A stretch of DNA of 48,177 nucleotides from Ruminococcus sp. GTDB lineage: Bacteria > Bacillota > Clostridia > Oscillospirales > Acutalibacteraceae. The stretch is taken from contig DPHV01000004.1 of assembly GCA_003521625.1 (NCBI GenBank), positions 1,318 to 49,494 on the forward strand, written 5' to 3'. This document shows positions 32,504 to 40,497 of this stretch, piece after piece. A program made the position numbers and the translations under genes. Every line of letters starts with the position of its first letter. Within the stretch, counting starts at the first letter, position 1. A model generated the notes under the pieces. That model saw only the letters and a program-made list of their open reading frames with translations, was not told the origin of the DNA and did not search any database.

Positions 32504-33049
32504 ATGGAACTTACTGAAAAAACTCTGTCGAGCAAAAGCGTTTTTGACGGCAGAATACTTCATATAACACTTGACGAAATTGAACTTCCGGACGGCAAAA
32601 AATCAAAGCGTGAGGTTGTAAACCACCCCGGCGGAGTAACCGTTGCGGCGCTTGATGAGGACAACAACCTGCTTTTTGTAAGGCAGTTTCGCTATCCGTA
32701 CAAAGAGGTTGTACTCGAGTTGCCCGCAGGCAAGCTTGAAAAAGGCTCAACGCCGCTTGAAAACGGCAAGCGTGAGCTTATGGAAGAAACGGGCGCAGAG
32801 GGATACTCGTACATTTCTCTCGGTCAGCTCTACCCCTCACCCGGCTACACCTCGGAAATTATCCACCTTTACGCCTGCAAGGTTAAGTCACAGGGAAATG
32901 CAAATCCCGATGACGGAGAGTTTCTGAACGTTGAGAAAATACCGCTTGACAAGGCTGTTGAAATGGTGCTTAACAATCAGATTCCCGACGCAAAAACACA
33001 GGTTGCAGTTCTGAAAACCGCAATGCTGATTAAGAGCGGAAAAATATAA
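32504..33049 (+). CDS. ADP-ribose pyrophosphatase (Nudix family)
   Basis: The start is ATG 32504, behind GGAGG; the TTG 12 bp upstream overlaps that site. The 181-residue protein has the NudF/ADPRase layout. The N-terminal beta-strand region is KSVFDGRILHITLDEIELPDG, then VNHPGGVTVAALDED and RQFRYPYKEVVLELPAGKLE. The Nudix box (GKLEKGSTPLENGKRELMEE followed by TGA) completes it. It hydrolyses ADP-ribose to AMP and ribose 5-phosphate. ribF follows 39 bp downstream, so the pair is probably an operon concerned with nucleotide cofactors. Confidence 0.95.
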   Translation: MELTEKTLSSKSVFDGRILHITLDEIELPDGKKSKREVVNHPGGVTVAALDEDNNLLFVRQFRYPYKEVVLELPAGKLEKGSTPLENGKRELMEETGAEGYSYISLGQLYPSPGYTSEIIHLYACKVKSQGNANPDDGEFLNVEKIPLDKAVEMVLNNQIPDAKTQVAVLKTAMLIKSGKI

Positions 33050-33088
33050 TTTTCAAATTAACAATTGTATTGAGGTATAAATATATTT

Positions 33089-34018
33089 ATGCAGAATTTC
33101 TTTGAAATATTACCCGAAAAATCGGGAACGGCAATTGCGCTTGGCTATTTTGATGGGCTGCACAAGGGACACAGAAACGTGATTTCTCTTGCCGCCGCTG
33201 AAAAAGAAAACGGACTTACTCCCGTCTGCTTTACTTTTTCAAAAAGTCCGAAAAGTGTTTTATACGGCACACAAAGCAATGCGCTTATGACAAGCGAGGA
33301 CAAAATAAAAACGCTTGAAAGGCTCGGAATTGAGCGAACCTATCAGGCGGATTTTGAAAAAATTATGAATATGCCTGCTAAAGATTTTGCGCAGGAGATT
33401 TTGATTGATACGCTGAAAGCCGAAAAGCTGTTCTGCGGCTTTAACTACCGCTACGGCAAAAACGGCGAGGGCAGTGCCGAAACACTGAAAAGCTTTTGCG
33501 AAAGCAAAGGTATTACACTTACTGTTGTTCCTGCAACGGAAAGCGAGGGCGAGGTTGTTTCGTCAACGCTTATCAGAAAGCTGATTACAGACGGAAACGT
33601 CAAAAGAGCAAACGAGCTTATGTGCAGTCGGTTTGGATTTTCCTCGGTGATTGAGCATGGTAAAAGACTCGGCAGAGAGCTTGGCACACCGACAATAAAT
33701 CAGCCGCTTTGCAGTGAGCTTGTTGTGCCAAAATTCGGCGTTTATGCGTCAATCGTCACGCTTGAAAACGGAAATTCCTACTGCGGAGTTACGAACATCG
33801 GAATCAAACCGACAGTCGGCGGAAACACACCGCTTTGCGAAACGTGGATGCCAAAGTACAAGGGCGGCGAAATTTACGGACAGAGCGCAGACGTAAGACT
33901 GCTTGAATTTATCCGTCCCGAAAGGAAGTTTTCGGGAATAGACGAGCTGAAAGACGCAATTATTGACAACAGCCAAACGGCACTGAAAATTTATGAACAG
34001 ACAGAAAAAACGCTGTAG
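33089..34018 (+). CDS. ribF: Bifunctional riboflavin kinase / FAD synthetase
   Basis: The 309-residue enzyme makes FMN and then FAD. The FAD synthetase domain has ALGYFDGLHKGHRNVI and FCGFNYRYGKNGEG, with SSTLIRKLITDGNVKRANEL at its end (about residues 1-185). The riboflavin kinase domain has GKRLGRELGTPTINQPL, GVTNIGIKPTVGGNTPLCET (likely catalytic Glu) and RLLEFIRPERKFSGIDELK. The kinase domain is somewhat divergent: PTxN is followed by QPL and the usual P.VEVHL strand reads PLCETWMP. The stop codon lies inside the stem of the terminator. No FMN riboswitch precedes the gene. Confidence 0.94.
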   Translation: MQNFFEILPEKSGTAIALGYFDGLHKGHRNVISLAAAEKENGLTPVCFTFSKSPKSVLYGTQSNALMTSEDKIKTLERLGIERTYQADFEKIMNMPAKDFAQEILIDTLKAEKLFCGFNYRYGKNGEGSAETLKSFCESKGITLTVVPATESEGEVVSSTLIRKLITDGNVKRANELMCSRFGFSSVIEHGKRLGRELGTPTINQPLCSELVVPKFGVYASIVTLENGNSYCGVTNIGIKPTVGGNTPLCETWMPKYKGGEIYGQSADVRLLEFIRPERKFSGIDELKDAIIDNSQTALKIYEQTEKTL

Positions 34019-34047
34019 CACAACAGTTATACTACAGCGTTTTTTTG
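34006..34047. terminator. Terminator overlapping the ribF stop codon
   Basis: AAAAACGCTGTAG (34006-34018) pairs with CTACAGCGTTTTT (34032-34044), then more T. The TAG stop of ribF (34016-34018) is within the left arm. The A-rich left side also allows use from the minus strand, where the glycosylase gene ends at 34161. Confidence 0.85.
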
Positions 34048-34057
34048 TATGGAATTT

Positions 34058-34145
34058 GAGCGACGGGGGCGTCGCTCGCTACAGTCATAAAACGAACGTT
34101 TCCTTTATATCCGTAGGGGACGGCATCCCTGACGTCCCAATACGT
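34058..34145. repeat. Pair of inverted variable-stem hairpin units
   Basis: The minus-oriented unit has stem GAGCGAC/GTCGCTC (34058-34077) and ends CTACAG. The plus-oriented unit starts CCGTAGGGGACGG with stem GGGACG/CGTCCC (about 34116-34137) and ends AATACG. The two face each other across about 30 bp, the same layout as the paired cores at 1774-1855. Confidence 0.6.
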
Positions 34146-34160
34146 TACCGATTTATCAAT

Positions 34161-34712
34161 TTAAAATTCGGGCATCCGTTTTTTCATAACTATCCTACTT
34201 TTCCACTCGTTTTGCGTGTCGAGGCACTCGACTATTTTCCAGTTTTCTGCAAGTCGTTCAAGCGAAAATGCCGCATTTGCAGGGCTTGTTGACGGTAGCT
34301 TTACCGCCTCTATCCCTGTCTGCGGAAAGATGTATTTCATATACATTTTGTGCGACAGCGCTCCGTTTGCAAAAATCCTGTCTACCTTGCTGTTTTGCAG
34401 AATCACCGACAAATCGTTCGGCACGACGTCCTTGATTGAACTGTCGCTGGAGCCTGTTATTGTGCAGGAGTGAATCACGTCCCACAGCGCAAGGTTGTGC
34501 TTTAAAATAAGCTGTTTTTTCTCGTCAATGCTCTGCGGAATTTCCTCGTCAAACAGCGTTGCAATCAGCTTCCAGAAACGGTTTTGCGGATGTCCGTAAA
34601 AAAAGCTCTGCTCCCTTGACTTGACCGACGGAAAACTGCCGAGAATCAGCGTCCTTGAGTTTTCGTCAAACAGCGGCGGAATCGGGTGAACTATGCTTTG
34701 CGGTGTACTCAC
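34161..34712 (-). CDS. Hypoxanthine-DNA glycosylase (uracil-DNA glycosylase superfamily)
   Basis: The 183-residue protein starts at GTG 34712, whose GTGA overlaps the pflA stop codon. Its N-terminal part VHPIPPLFDENSRTLILGSF is followed by PSVKSREQSFFYGHPQNRFW, the active-site region of the family 6 hypoxanthine-DNA glycosylases. The Asn in PQNRFW is the likely catalytic residue. The C-terminal LPSTSPANAAFSLERL matches the family's SPA(N) motif. It removes deaminated adenine (hypoxanthine) from DNA. Translational coupling to pflA is by position only; a functional link is not obvious. Confidence 0.9.
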   Translation of the reverse strand: MSTPQSIVHPIPPLFDENSRTLILGSFPSVKSREQSFFYGHPQNRFWKLIATLFDEEIPQSIDEKKQLILKHNLALWDVIHSCTITGSSDSSIKDVVPNDLSVILQNSKVDRIFANGALSHKMYMKYIFPQTGIEAVKLPSTSPANAAFSLERLAENWKIVECLDTQNEWKSRIVMKKRMPEF

Positions 34713-35440
34713 TTCATACCCTCCCTGATGATTTCAAGTGCTTTTTCGGCGTCGCTTTCGGAAAGCTGTGGAGTATCGCCAAGCGGATAAGCAAGCCCGA
34801 GATTATCGTATTTCACCTTGCCGAGTGTGTGATAAGGCAGGGTTTCGATTTTCTCGATATTTCTAAACGACTTTAAAAACTGACCGAGCTTTAAAAGCTC
34901 CTCACGCTTGTCCGTAATATCCGGAACAATTACGTGGCGGATACGCATTTGCACGTTCTTTTCGTCAAGATAACGTGCAAAGTCGAGGATATTTTTATTT
35001 GAATGAGCCGTAAGCTTTTTATGCTTGTCCTCGTCAATGTGCTTAATATCGAGCATAACGAGGTCGCAGACTGTCAAAAGCCTGTCAATTTTCTCCATAC
35101 GCTCGCTGTTGCTTCTGTCGAACATCACGCCCGAGGTGTCAAGGCAGGTGTTTATGCCCTTGCTCTTTGCAAGGGTGAAAAGCTCAAGAAGAAAGTCAAG
35201 CTGGAGCATAGGCTCACCGCCCGTTGCGGTCAGTCCGCCCGTTGTATAAAACGGCATATTGCGCACGATTTTTTCAATAACCTGCTCGGCTGAGTATTCC
35301 GTTCCTGCGTCAGCCGTCCACGTATCGGGGTTGTGACAGTAAAGGCAACGCATAGGACAGCCCTGAAAGAACACAACAAAGCGAACTCCCGGACCGTCAA
35401 CCGTACCGAATGATTCAAAGGAATGAATTTTACCCATCAT
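34709..35440 (-). CDS. pflA: Pyruvate formate-lyase activating enzyme (radical SAM)
   Basis: The 243-residue enzyme installs the glycyl radical on PFL. The 4Fe-4S cluster motif Cys28-x3-Cys32-x2-Cys35 lies in FFQGCPMRCLYCHNPDTW. TATGGEPMLQLDFLLELF (radical SAM GGE), LDTSGVMFD and VMLDIKHIDEDKHKKLT follow, all typical of PflA. AAGGTGAT precedes two adjacent ATGs at 35440/35437; either can start. It lies 56 bp downstream of pflB, with a GGGCGGATA/TATCCGCCC hairpin in between (35462-35486) that may lower its expression relative to pflB. Confidence 0.96.
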   Translation of the reverse strand: MMGKIHSFESFGTVDGPGVRFVVFFQGCPMRCLYCHNPDTWTADAGTEYSAEQVIEKIVRNMPFYTTGGLTATGGEPMLQLDFLLELFTLAKSKGINTCLDTSGVMFDRSNSERMEKIDRLLTVCDLVMLDIKHIDEDKHKKLTAHSNKNILDFARYLDEKNVQMRIRHVIVPDITDKREELLKLGQFLKSFRNIEKIETLPYHTLGKVKYDNLGLAYPLGDTPQLSESDAEKALEIIREGMK

Positions 35441-35461
35441 AATATCACCTTATAAACAATC

Positions 35462-35486
35462 GGGCGGATAAATAAAATATCCGCCC
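35462..35486 (-). other. Intercistronic hairpin between pflB and pflA
   Basis: GGGCGGATA, loop AATAAAA and TATCCGCCC form a 9-bp stem with no strong U-tract. It may act as a weak terminator or an RNA processing/stability element between two genes that need very different protein amounts. The 8-bp core GGGCGGAT is the same as the palindrome stem in the element at 1774-1855. Confidence 0.5.
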
Positions 35487-35496
35487 TGATAAATTT

Positions 35497-37725
35497 TTAG
35501 ATTGCTGAATGGAAGGTTCTGGAAATAACCTCGTCCTGCTGTTCCTTTGTGAGCTTGATAAAGTTTACAGCGTAGCCCGAAACACGGATTGTAAGCTGTG
35601 GATAAAGCTCGGGGTGCTTTTGTGCGTCAAGAAGAAGCTCTCTGTCAAACACGTTTACGTTGAGGTGGTAACCGCCCTTGAGCATATAGCCGTCAAGCAA
35701 TGCAACAAGGTTGTGGTTTCTCTGCTCCTCGGTTTTGCCGAGTGCGGAGGGAACTATAGTAAATGTATTTGAAATACCGTCCTGCGAATCCATAAACGGA
35801 AGCTTTGCAACGGAAGCAAGAGAAGCAACGGCACCGTTACTGTCCCTTCCGTGCATCGGGTTTGCACCGGGTGCAAAAGGCTCGCCGTACTTTCTGCCGT
35901 CGGGAGTTGAGCCTGTGTTCTTGCCGTAGGAAACGTTTGATGTGATTGTGAGAATTGAGGTTGTGGGAATACCGCCACGGTAGGTGTGATTCTGACGGAG
36001 GTAGCTGATAAAGGTATGGAGCACCTCTTTTGCAATCTCGTCAACTCTGTCGTCGTCATTGCCGTACTTCGGGAAGTCGCCCTCTGTGATGTAGTCGGTG
36101 ACAATGCCCTTTTCGTTTCTTACAACCTTAACCTTTGCGTACTTGATTGCAGAAAGCGAGTCGGCAACAACCGAAAAGCCTGCGATACCTGTTGCAAACC
36201 AACGTGTAACGTGCTTGTCATGCAGAGCCATCTGCAAACGCTCGTAGGAGTACTTATCGTGCATATAGTGAATGATGTTGAGCGCATTTACATAAACCTG
36301 TGCAAGCCACTTCATCATAGCCTTGTACTTGTCCATTACGTCGTCATAGTCGAGGTAATCGCCCTCAACTGCACGATAATTCGGACCTACCTGCTCGCCG
36401 CTGACTTCATCAACACCGCCGTTGATTGCATAAAGCAGGCACTTTGCAAGGTTGGCTCTTGCGCCGAAGAACTGCATTTCCTTGCCGATTTTCATTGAAG
36501 ATACACAGCAGGCAATGCCGTAGTCGTCGCCGTGGAGAGGACGCATAAGGTCGTCGTTTTCATACTGAACAGCGTGGTGCTTGATTGACATTTCTGCACA
36601 GAAGCTCTTGAAATTCTCGGGGAGCTGTGTTGACCACAGAACAGTGAGGTTTGGCTCGGGAGCCGCACCGATGTTGTTGAGTGTGTTGAGGTAACGGAAC
36701 GACATCTTTGTAACAAGCGGACGTCCGTCTGTGCCGATTCCACCGATTGACTCCGTAACCCATGTGGGGTCGCCTGCGAAAATCTGATTGTATTCGGGGG
36801 TACGTGCAAAGCATACCATTCTCAGCTTCATAATGAAGTGGTCAACGATTTCCTGAACCTCTTTTTCTGTAATTGTGCCCTCTGCAAGGTCACGGTAAGC
36901 GTAGATATCGAGGAAGGTTGAGGTTCTGCCAAGGCTCATAGCCGCACCGTTCTGCTCCTTGACTGCGGCAAGGTAAGCAAAGTATACAGCCTGAACAGCC
37001 TCTTTAAAGGTTGAGGCAGGCTTTGAAATATCACAGCCGTAGATATTTGCCATCTGCTTGAGCATCTGGAGCGCTCTGATTTGCTCGGAAAGCTCCTCAC
37101 GCTCACGGATAACGTCGGAGTACATAATAATTCTTGTTGTGTCCTTCTGGTGCTGTTTGTCCTCAATAAGGCGGTCAACACCGTAGAGAGCAACACGGCG
37201 GTAGTCTCCGATAATTCTTCCTCTGCCGTAAGCGTCGGGAAGTCCTGTGATGATGTGGTTTGAACGGCACTTTCTCATTTCGGGAGTGTATGCGTCAAAC
37301 ACACCTGCGTTGTGAGTTTTTCTGTGAGTTGTGAAAAACTCTGTGATTTCGGGGTCAACCTCGTATCCGTTATCTCTGCAAGCCTTTGTAGCCATTCTGA
37401 TACCGCCGTAGGGCTGGAGTGAACGCTTTAAGGGCTTGTCTGTCTGCAAGCCGACAATCTGCTCCTTGTCTTTATCTATATATGCCGCACCGTGCGAAAG
37501 GATTGTTGAAACAACCTTTGTATCCATATCAAGCACGCCGCCTGCTTCGATTTCCTGCTTTTTAAGCTCGCTTACCTGTTCCCAGAGGTCAAGCGTTGCC
37601 TGTGTGGGACCTTCAAGAAATTCACCGCCGCCAAAATAGGGAGTGTAGTTTCTGTGAATAAAATCTCTGACGTTGATTTCATTTTCCCATGCGCCGCCTT
37701 TAAAATCTCTCCATTCGTTTCTCAT
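35497..37725 (-). CDS. pflB: Formate C-acetyltransferase (pyruvate formate-lyase)
   Basis: The 742-residue glycyl-radical enzyme converts pyruvate and CoA to acetyl-CoA and formate. The two adjacent catalytic cysteines are Cys406-Cys407 in DYGIACCVSSMKIG. The radical glycine is Gly717 in LTIRVSGYAVNFIKL. The N-terminal EWRDFKGGAWENEINVRDFI is typical of the true PFL. Other hallmarks are RMVCFARTPEYNQIFAGDP-like segments and TPDGRKYGEPFAPGANPMHG. ACGGAGG precedes the ATG. It is the first gene of the pflB-pflA-glycosylase operon and lies behind a ZTP riboswitch and terminator. It marks a strictly fermentative metabolism. Confidence 0.98.
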   Translation of the reverse strand: MRNEWRDFKGGAWENEINVRDFIHRNYTPYFGGGEFLEGPTQATLDLWEQVSELKKQEIEAGGVLDMDTKVVSTILSHGAAYIDKDKEQIVGLQTDKPLKRSLQPYGGIRMATKACRDNGYEVDPEITEFFTTHRKTHNAGVFDAYTPEMRKCRSNHIITGLPDAYGRGRIIGDYRRVALYGVDRLIEDKQHQKDTTRIIMYSDVIREREELSEQIRALQMLKQMANIYGCDISKPASTFKEAVQAVYFAYLAAVKEQNGAAMSLGRTSTFLDIYAYRDLAEGTITEKEVQEIVDHFIMKLRMVCFARTPEYNQIFAGDPTWVTESIGGIGTDGRPLVTKMSFRYLNTLNNIGAAPEPNLTVLWSTQLPENFKSFCAEMSIKHHAVQYENDDLMRPLHGDDYGIACCVSSMKIGKEMQFFGARANLAKCLLYAINGGVDEVSGEQVGPNYRAVEGDYLDYDDVMDKYKAMMKWLAQVYVNALNIIHYMHDKYSYERLQMALHDKHVTRWFATGIAGFSVVADSLSAIKYAKVKVVRNEKGIVTDYITEGDFPKYGNDDDRVDEIAKEVLHTFISYLRQNHTYRGGIPTTSILTITSNVSYGKNTGSTPDGRKYGEPFAPGANPMHGRDSNGAVASLASVAKLPFMDSQDGISNTFTIVPSALGKTEEQRNHNLVALLDGYMLKGGYHLNVNVFDRELLLDAQKHPELYPQLTIRVSGYAVNFIKLTKEQQDEVISRTFHSAI

Positions 37726-37780
37726 CGTAAAACCTCCGTTTGTAGAATATTGTAATTGTTGGTAAAAATTACTAATTAAA

Positions 37781-37878
37781 AAAAGCCGACTTTGTCCGAG
37801 CTTTCGCCCAGACGGTCGGCTTTGAATCGTTATACTTCACTGTGGTTAATTCCACTGTTCCGTCAGTCATATAACATC
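37781..37878 (-). ncRNA. ZTP (pfl-motif) riboswitch with intrinsic terminator
   Basis: On the minus strand the leader contains GACTGACGGAACAGTGG, then AATTAACCACAGTGAAGTA, and a 3' domain with CCGACCGTCTGGGC. These are conserved blocks of the pfl RNA motif as I remember it; the GTGG/CCAC hairpin with the AATTAA loop is plain. The 3' domain flows into AGCCGAC...GTCGGCTTTTTTT, a terminator. The pfl motif binds ZTP/ZMP and turns on one-carbon/formate genes when 10-formyl-THF is scarce. Location directly upstream of pflB is the classical one. An Rfam covariance search was not possible. Confidence 0.82.
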
Positions 37879-37881
37879 TTT

Positions 37882-37910
37882 AAAATAACATTTTTCTTGT
37901 CTGTTGTCAA
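37882..37910 (-). promoter_or_regulatory. Promoter of the pfl operon
   Basis: On the minus strand TTGACA (37905-37910), a 17-bp spacer and TATTTT (37882-37887). Transcription would begin near 37875, the 5' edge of the riboswitch. Confidence 0.75.
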
Positions 37911-37953
37911 TACTTTTACGGCAAGAAAAAAACTTCTGCGTTTCGCAAAAAAT

Positions 37954-38448
37954 TCACTCGCCAAAATACATTTTTTTAAGCAGTTTTATACCTGTCGGCG
38001 TTCTGAATATTTTTTCCTCTGCTTTTTTGACGGCGTTAATGCCTGCTCCGTCCTCATAAAGATTTACAAGAAAATCAGCTTCAACAAGAATCCTGTACGG
38101 CATAGAATCTATCTGACTGTATGTATGGTGATGACCGACAAGGTAGCAGACCTTGTCGATAAAGTCGCTGTCATAGCCGAGGTTTGAAAGCAGTTTTTCA
38201 GCCTCGGCAGGACCTTCAAGCTCCTGATATTTTCCTGCGCTTGAGTTGTATTTAAGCTCGCTCTGCTTTATGCCGATGTCGTGGACGATTGCGGAAACCT
38301 CAAGTAGATTTTGGCTGTCTGTATCAAGGCTTTCTCCCTCGCCGATTGTCTTTGTAAAGGAAAAAACTTTTAAAAAATGGTTTATTCGCCTTAAATCCGT
38401 GCCATAATATTCTATCATAGCTTCAATTACTTTGCCTGTGTTTTTCAT
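37954..38448 (-). CDS. HD-domain phosphohydrolase
   Basis: The 164-residue protein has the HD superfamily metal ligands. The H/D pair is in VSAIVHDIGIKQSEL, and VCYLVGHHHTYSQID and ILVEADFLVNLYED carry the later His and Asp. Such small HD hydrolases act on nucleotides or phosphorylated small molecules, and the substrate is not predictable. AGGAG precedes the ATG. Gene neighbours (the pfl operon downstream, DUF5662 upstream, same strand) are separated by >200 and >100 bp and give no functional hint. Confidence 0.88.
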   Translation of the reverse strand: MKNTGKVIEAMIEYYGTDLRRINHFLKVFSFTKTIGEGESLDTDSQNLLEVSAIVHDIGIKQSELKYNSSAGKYQELEGPAEAEKLLSNLGYDSDFIDKVCYLVGHHHTYSQIDSMPYRILVEADFLVNLYEDGAGINAVKKAEEKIFRTPTGIKLLKKMYFGE

Positions 38449-38491
38449 AGATTTCTCCTAATCGTTAGTTGCAATATTTGTTTTTCATATA

Positions 38492-38521
38492 CCCTGCGGA
38501 CACGGCACGCCGTGTCCCTAC
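38492..38521 (-). repeat. Variable-stem hairpin unit
   Basis: Read on the minus strand the unit begins GTAGGGACACGGC and contains stem GGACACGGC/GCCGTGTCC (38498-38517). The tail is GCAGGGT. It belongs to the dispersed family described at 1774, 31483, 34058 and 48140. Confidence 0.55.
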
Positions 38522-38551
38522 GTGAGAGGGGCAACTGTGTTTTCAACTTTA

Positions 38552-39100
38552 TTATCTTTCTCCGCTTATTTTGCGACCGTGGCACTCTGTTTTTATATAC
38601 GCAAACGTTTTTTCCTCGCCCTCGTCACGAAGCATCACAAGCAGTTTATCAAGCAATTCCTCTGTATTCGGGTGCATTCTGTTTTTTCCTTTTATGCGGA
38701 GGAAATACGTATACGGGTCGCTGTCCTTGTAATCTTTGCCGTTGTAAATCTTACTTGCCGCCACACGGTCGCAGAACATTTCTATAACATAGCGAATGGG
38801 CATTTCTACGTTTTCAATCTGCTTTGTTTTTGGGTTGTAATCGTTCCAGTATTCGTAATGGTGGCGGTTTCTTCCCTTGTGGTGCATCCACGCAAGCGAA
38901 CAGCCGTAAATTTCACGCTCACGCTCGTTGGGACTTCTGGTGCCCTGAAAAAATCTTGCTCCGGGGATAAACTCCGTCGGACTGTACTTTGACAAGTCGT
39001 GTCTTAAACCCTGCCAGAGTATCCCTGCTCTTGCACAATTTGCAATTACCTTGTGCCTGTGTTTTGTAATTGTTCTGAAATGCTTAATCGGATGTGCCAT
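38552..39100 (-). CDS. DUF5662 family protein
   Basis: The 182-residue protein starts MAHPIKHFRTITKHRHKVIA and has LRHDLSKYSPTEFIPGARFF, CSLAWMHHKGRNRHHYEYW and MFCDRVAASKIYNGKDY. The conserved His and Asp residues spread through these segments suggest an HD-like or other metal-binding helical fold. The family is common in Firmicutes and phages and is functionally uncharacterised. ATG 39100 with GGTGA upstream is preferred over the frame limit at 39112. No signal or membrane segment. Confidence 0.85.
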   Translation of the reverse strand: MAHPIKHFRTITKHRHKVIANCARAGILWQGLRHDLSKYSPTEFIPGARFFQGTRSPNEREREIYGCSLAWMHHKGRNRHHYEYWNDYNPKTKQIENVEMPIRYVIEMFCDRVAASKIYNGKDYKDSDPYTYFLRIKGKNRMHPNTEELLDKLLVMLRDEGEEKTFAYIKTECHGRKISGER

Positions 39101-39152
39101 AAAAATCACCATATATATATTACCACAAATTTATTTGGAATAAAATATGTCT

Positions 39153-39181
39153 TGCCTTATTTGTAAAAAAAAGTTATAATG
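39153..39181 (+). promoter_or_regulatory. Promoter of the L,D-transpeptidase gene
   Basis: TTGCCT (39153-39158), a 17-bp spacer and TATAAT (39176-39181), 42 bp before the ATG. Confidence 0.7.
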
Positions 39182-39223
39182 TAGAAAAGGTTAATAATTT
39201 GTAATATTTTGAAAGGTTATGTT

Positions 39224-40426
39224 ATGAAGAAATACTTGTTTATTTCGCTTTTGTGTTTGATTCTGACGTTTACCTGTATGCTTTGTGCTTTCGGGGGCGT
39301 CGAACATAATAACAGCGAAAATAAGCCTACGTTCTGCACAACCCCTACGGAAATAATTCCGATTGAAAGTCCTACCTATAAAATCGACTCAAAAGACCCT
39401 CTCACACTATCTGTCGGTGAAGCAAAGGTTATTGCAATATCAAAAGATGAAGAAAAAAAACTGCGCAAATGGACAATCAGTGATGTCAATATTGCAACTA
39501 TAGACAGCGGCGGCAGAATTGACGCAAAAAAAGAAGGTAATGCAACCGTTACTGCACTGTTCAGCGATAACAAAAAGTACGAGTGCAAGGTCACAGTTGT
39601 TGAGGCTGAAAAAGAAGAAGTCGACAGGTTTTCAACCTGTATCACTGCAAACAGCGATGTCCTTAAGAAAAACCTTGCCGACAACAGCGGAAGAAATCCG
39701 TATTCAATCCACGTCAACCGAAAACAAAATTGCGTTACCGTTTTCACCTATGACGAAAACGGGAAATATACCGTTCCTATCAGGGCAATGGTCTGCTCCT
39801 GTGGAAAGAACAACGGCACAATCACAGGAACTTACGGAATTTACTTCAAGCACGAATGGCATTCTTTGTATAACAACGTGTACGGTCAGTATGTCAGCGG
39901 AATATCGGGTGATTATCTTTTCCACTCCGTTCCCTATTATACTATATCTCCCGATGATTTAGAGATTGAGGAGTTTAACAAGCTTGGCTCAAATGCCTCT
40001 CTCGGCTGTGTAAGGCTTTCGGTTTCAGACACAAAGTGGATTTACGATAACTGTGCTTACAATACCGAGGTTATAATCTATGACGACAATAATCCGGGTC
40101 CTCTCGGCAAGCCCGACACAATAAAAATCACCGATTTAAAATGCGGCTGGGACCCGACAGACGATAATAAAAGCAATCCCTATTACAACAAAGCTCCGAA
40201 AATTACGGGAGCAAAGAGCTGTGAGATTAAAGAAGGCGAAAGCTTTTCCCCTATGGATAAGATAAAAGCCGTTGACACTTGTTCTAACGACATCACAGAC
40301 AAGGTTGTTGTAACGGGGAACGTAGTCACTTCAAGGGTTGGAAAATACAAGGTGACTTATTCCGTAACCGACAGTCTGCACAGAAGTACAAGCGTTGATA
40401 TTACGGTGACGGTGACGGGAAAATAA
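39224..40426 (+). CDS. L,D-transpeptidase (YkuD) flanked by Ig-like domains
   Basis: The start is ATG 39224, seven bases after AAAGG; a TTG at 39209 lies before that site. The 400-residue exported protein has an N-terminal hydrophobic signal/anchor (ending CMLCAFGG). A Big2-type Ig domain follows (about residues 55-135: KWTISDVNIATIDSGGRI). The catalytic YkuD domain (about 150-300) carries the motif LGSNASLGCVRLSVSDTKW with Cys nucleophile and the upstream His in FHSVPYY. A C-terminal Ig-like domain (HYR/DUF5011 type) ends the protein. It crosslinks peptidoglycan stem peptides 3-3 or attaches proteins to the wall, outside the membrane. A terminator follows directly. Confidence 0.92.
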   Translation: MKKYLFISLLCLILTFTCMLCAFGGVEHNNSENKPTFCTTPTEIIPIESPTYKIDSKDPLTLSVGEAKVIAISKDEEKKLRKWTISDVNIATIDSGGRIDAKKEGNATVTALFSDNKKYECKVTVVEAEKEEVDRFSTCITANSDVLKKNLADNSGRNPYSIHVNRKQNCVTVFTYDENGKYTVPIRAMVCSCGKNNGTITGTYGIYFKHEWHSLYNNVYGQYVSGISGDYLFHSVPYYTISPDDLEIEEFNKLGSNASLGCVRLSVSDTKWIYDNCAYNTEVIIYDDNNPGPLGKPDTIKITDLKCGWDPTDDNKSNPYYNKAPKITGAKSCEIKEGESFSPMDKIKAVDTCSNDITDKVVVTGNVVTSRVGKYKVTYSVTDSLHRSTSVDITVTVTGK

Positions 40427-40454
40427 AAGAAAAATGAAAAATTGAAAAAAAGTA

Positions 40455-40487
40455 ATGCCCGAGGGATAAAAAACTCGGGCATTTTTG
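40455..40487. terminator. Bidirectional terminator between convergent genes
   Basis: ATGCCCGAG (40455-40463) pairs with CTCGGGCAT (40474-40482), flanked by A-rich and T-rich tracts on either side. Confidence 0.88.
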
Positions 40488-40497
40488 TAATTAAATT

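Noticed and set aside
38522..38992. A 156-codon plus-strand frame over the DUF5662 gene
   Set aside because: Antisense to a gene with clear family motifs and its own ribosome binding site.
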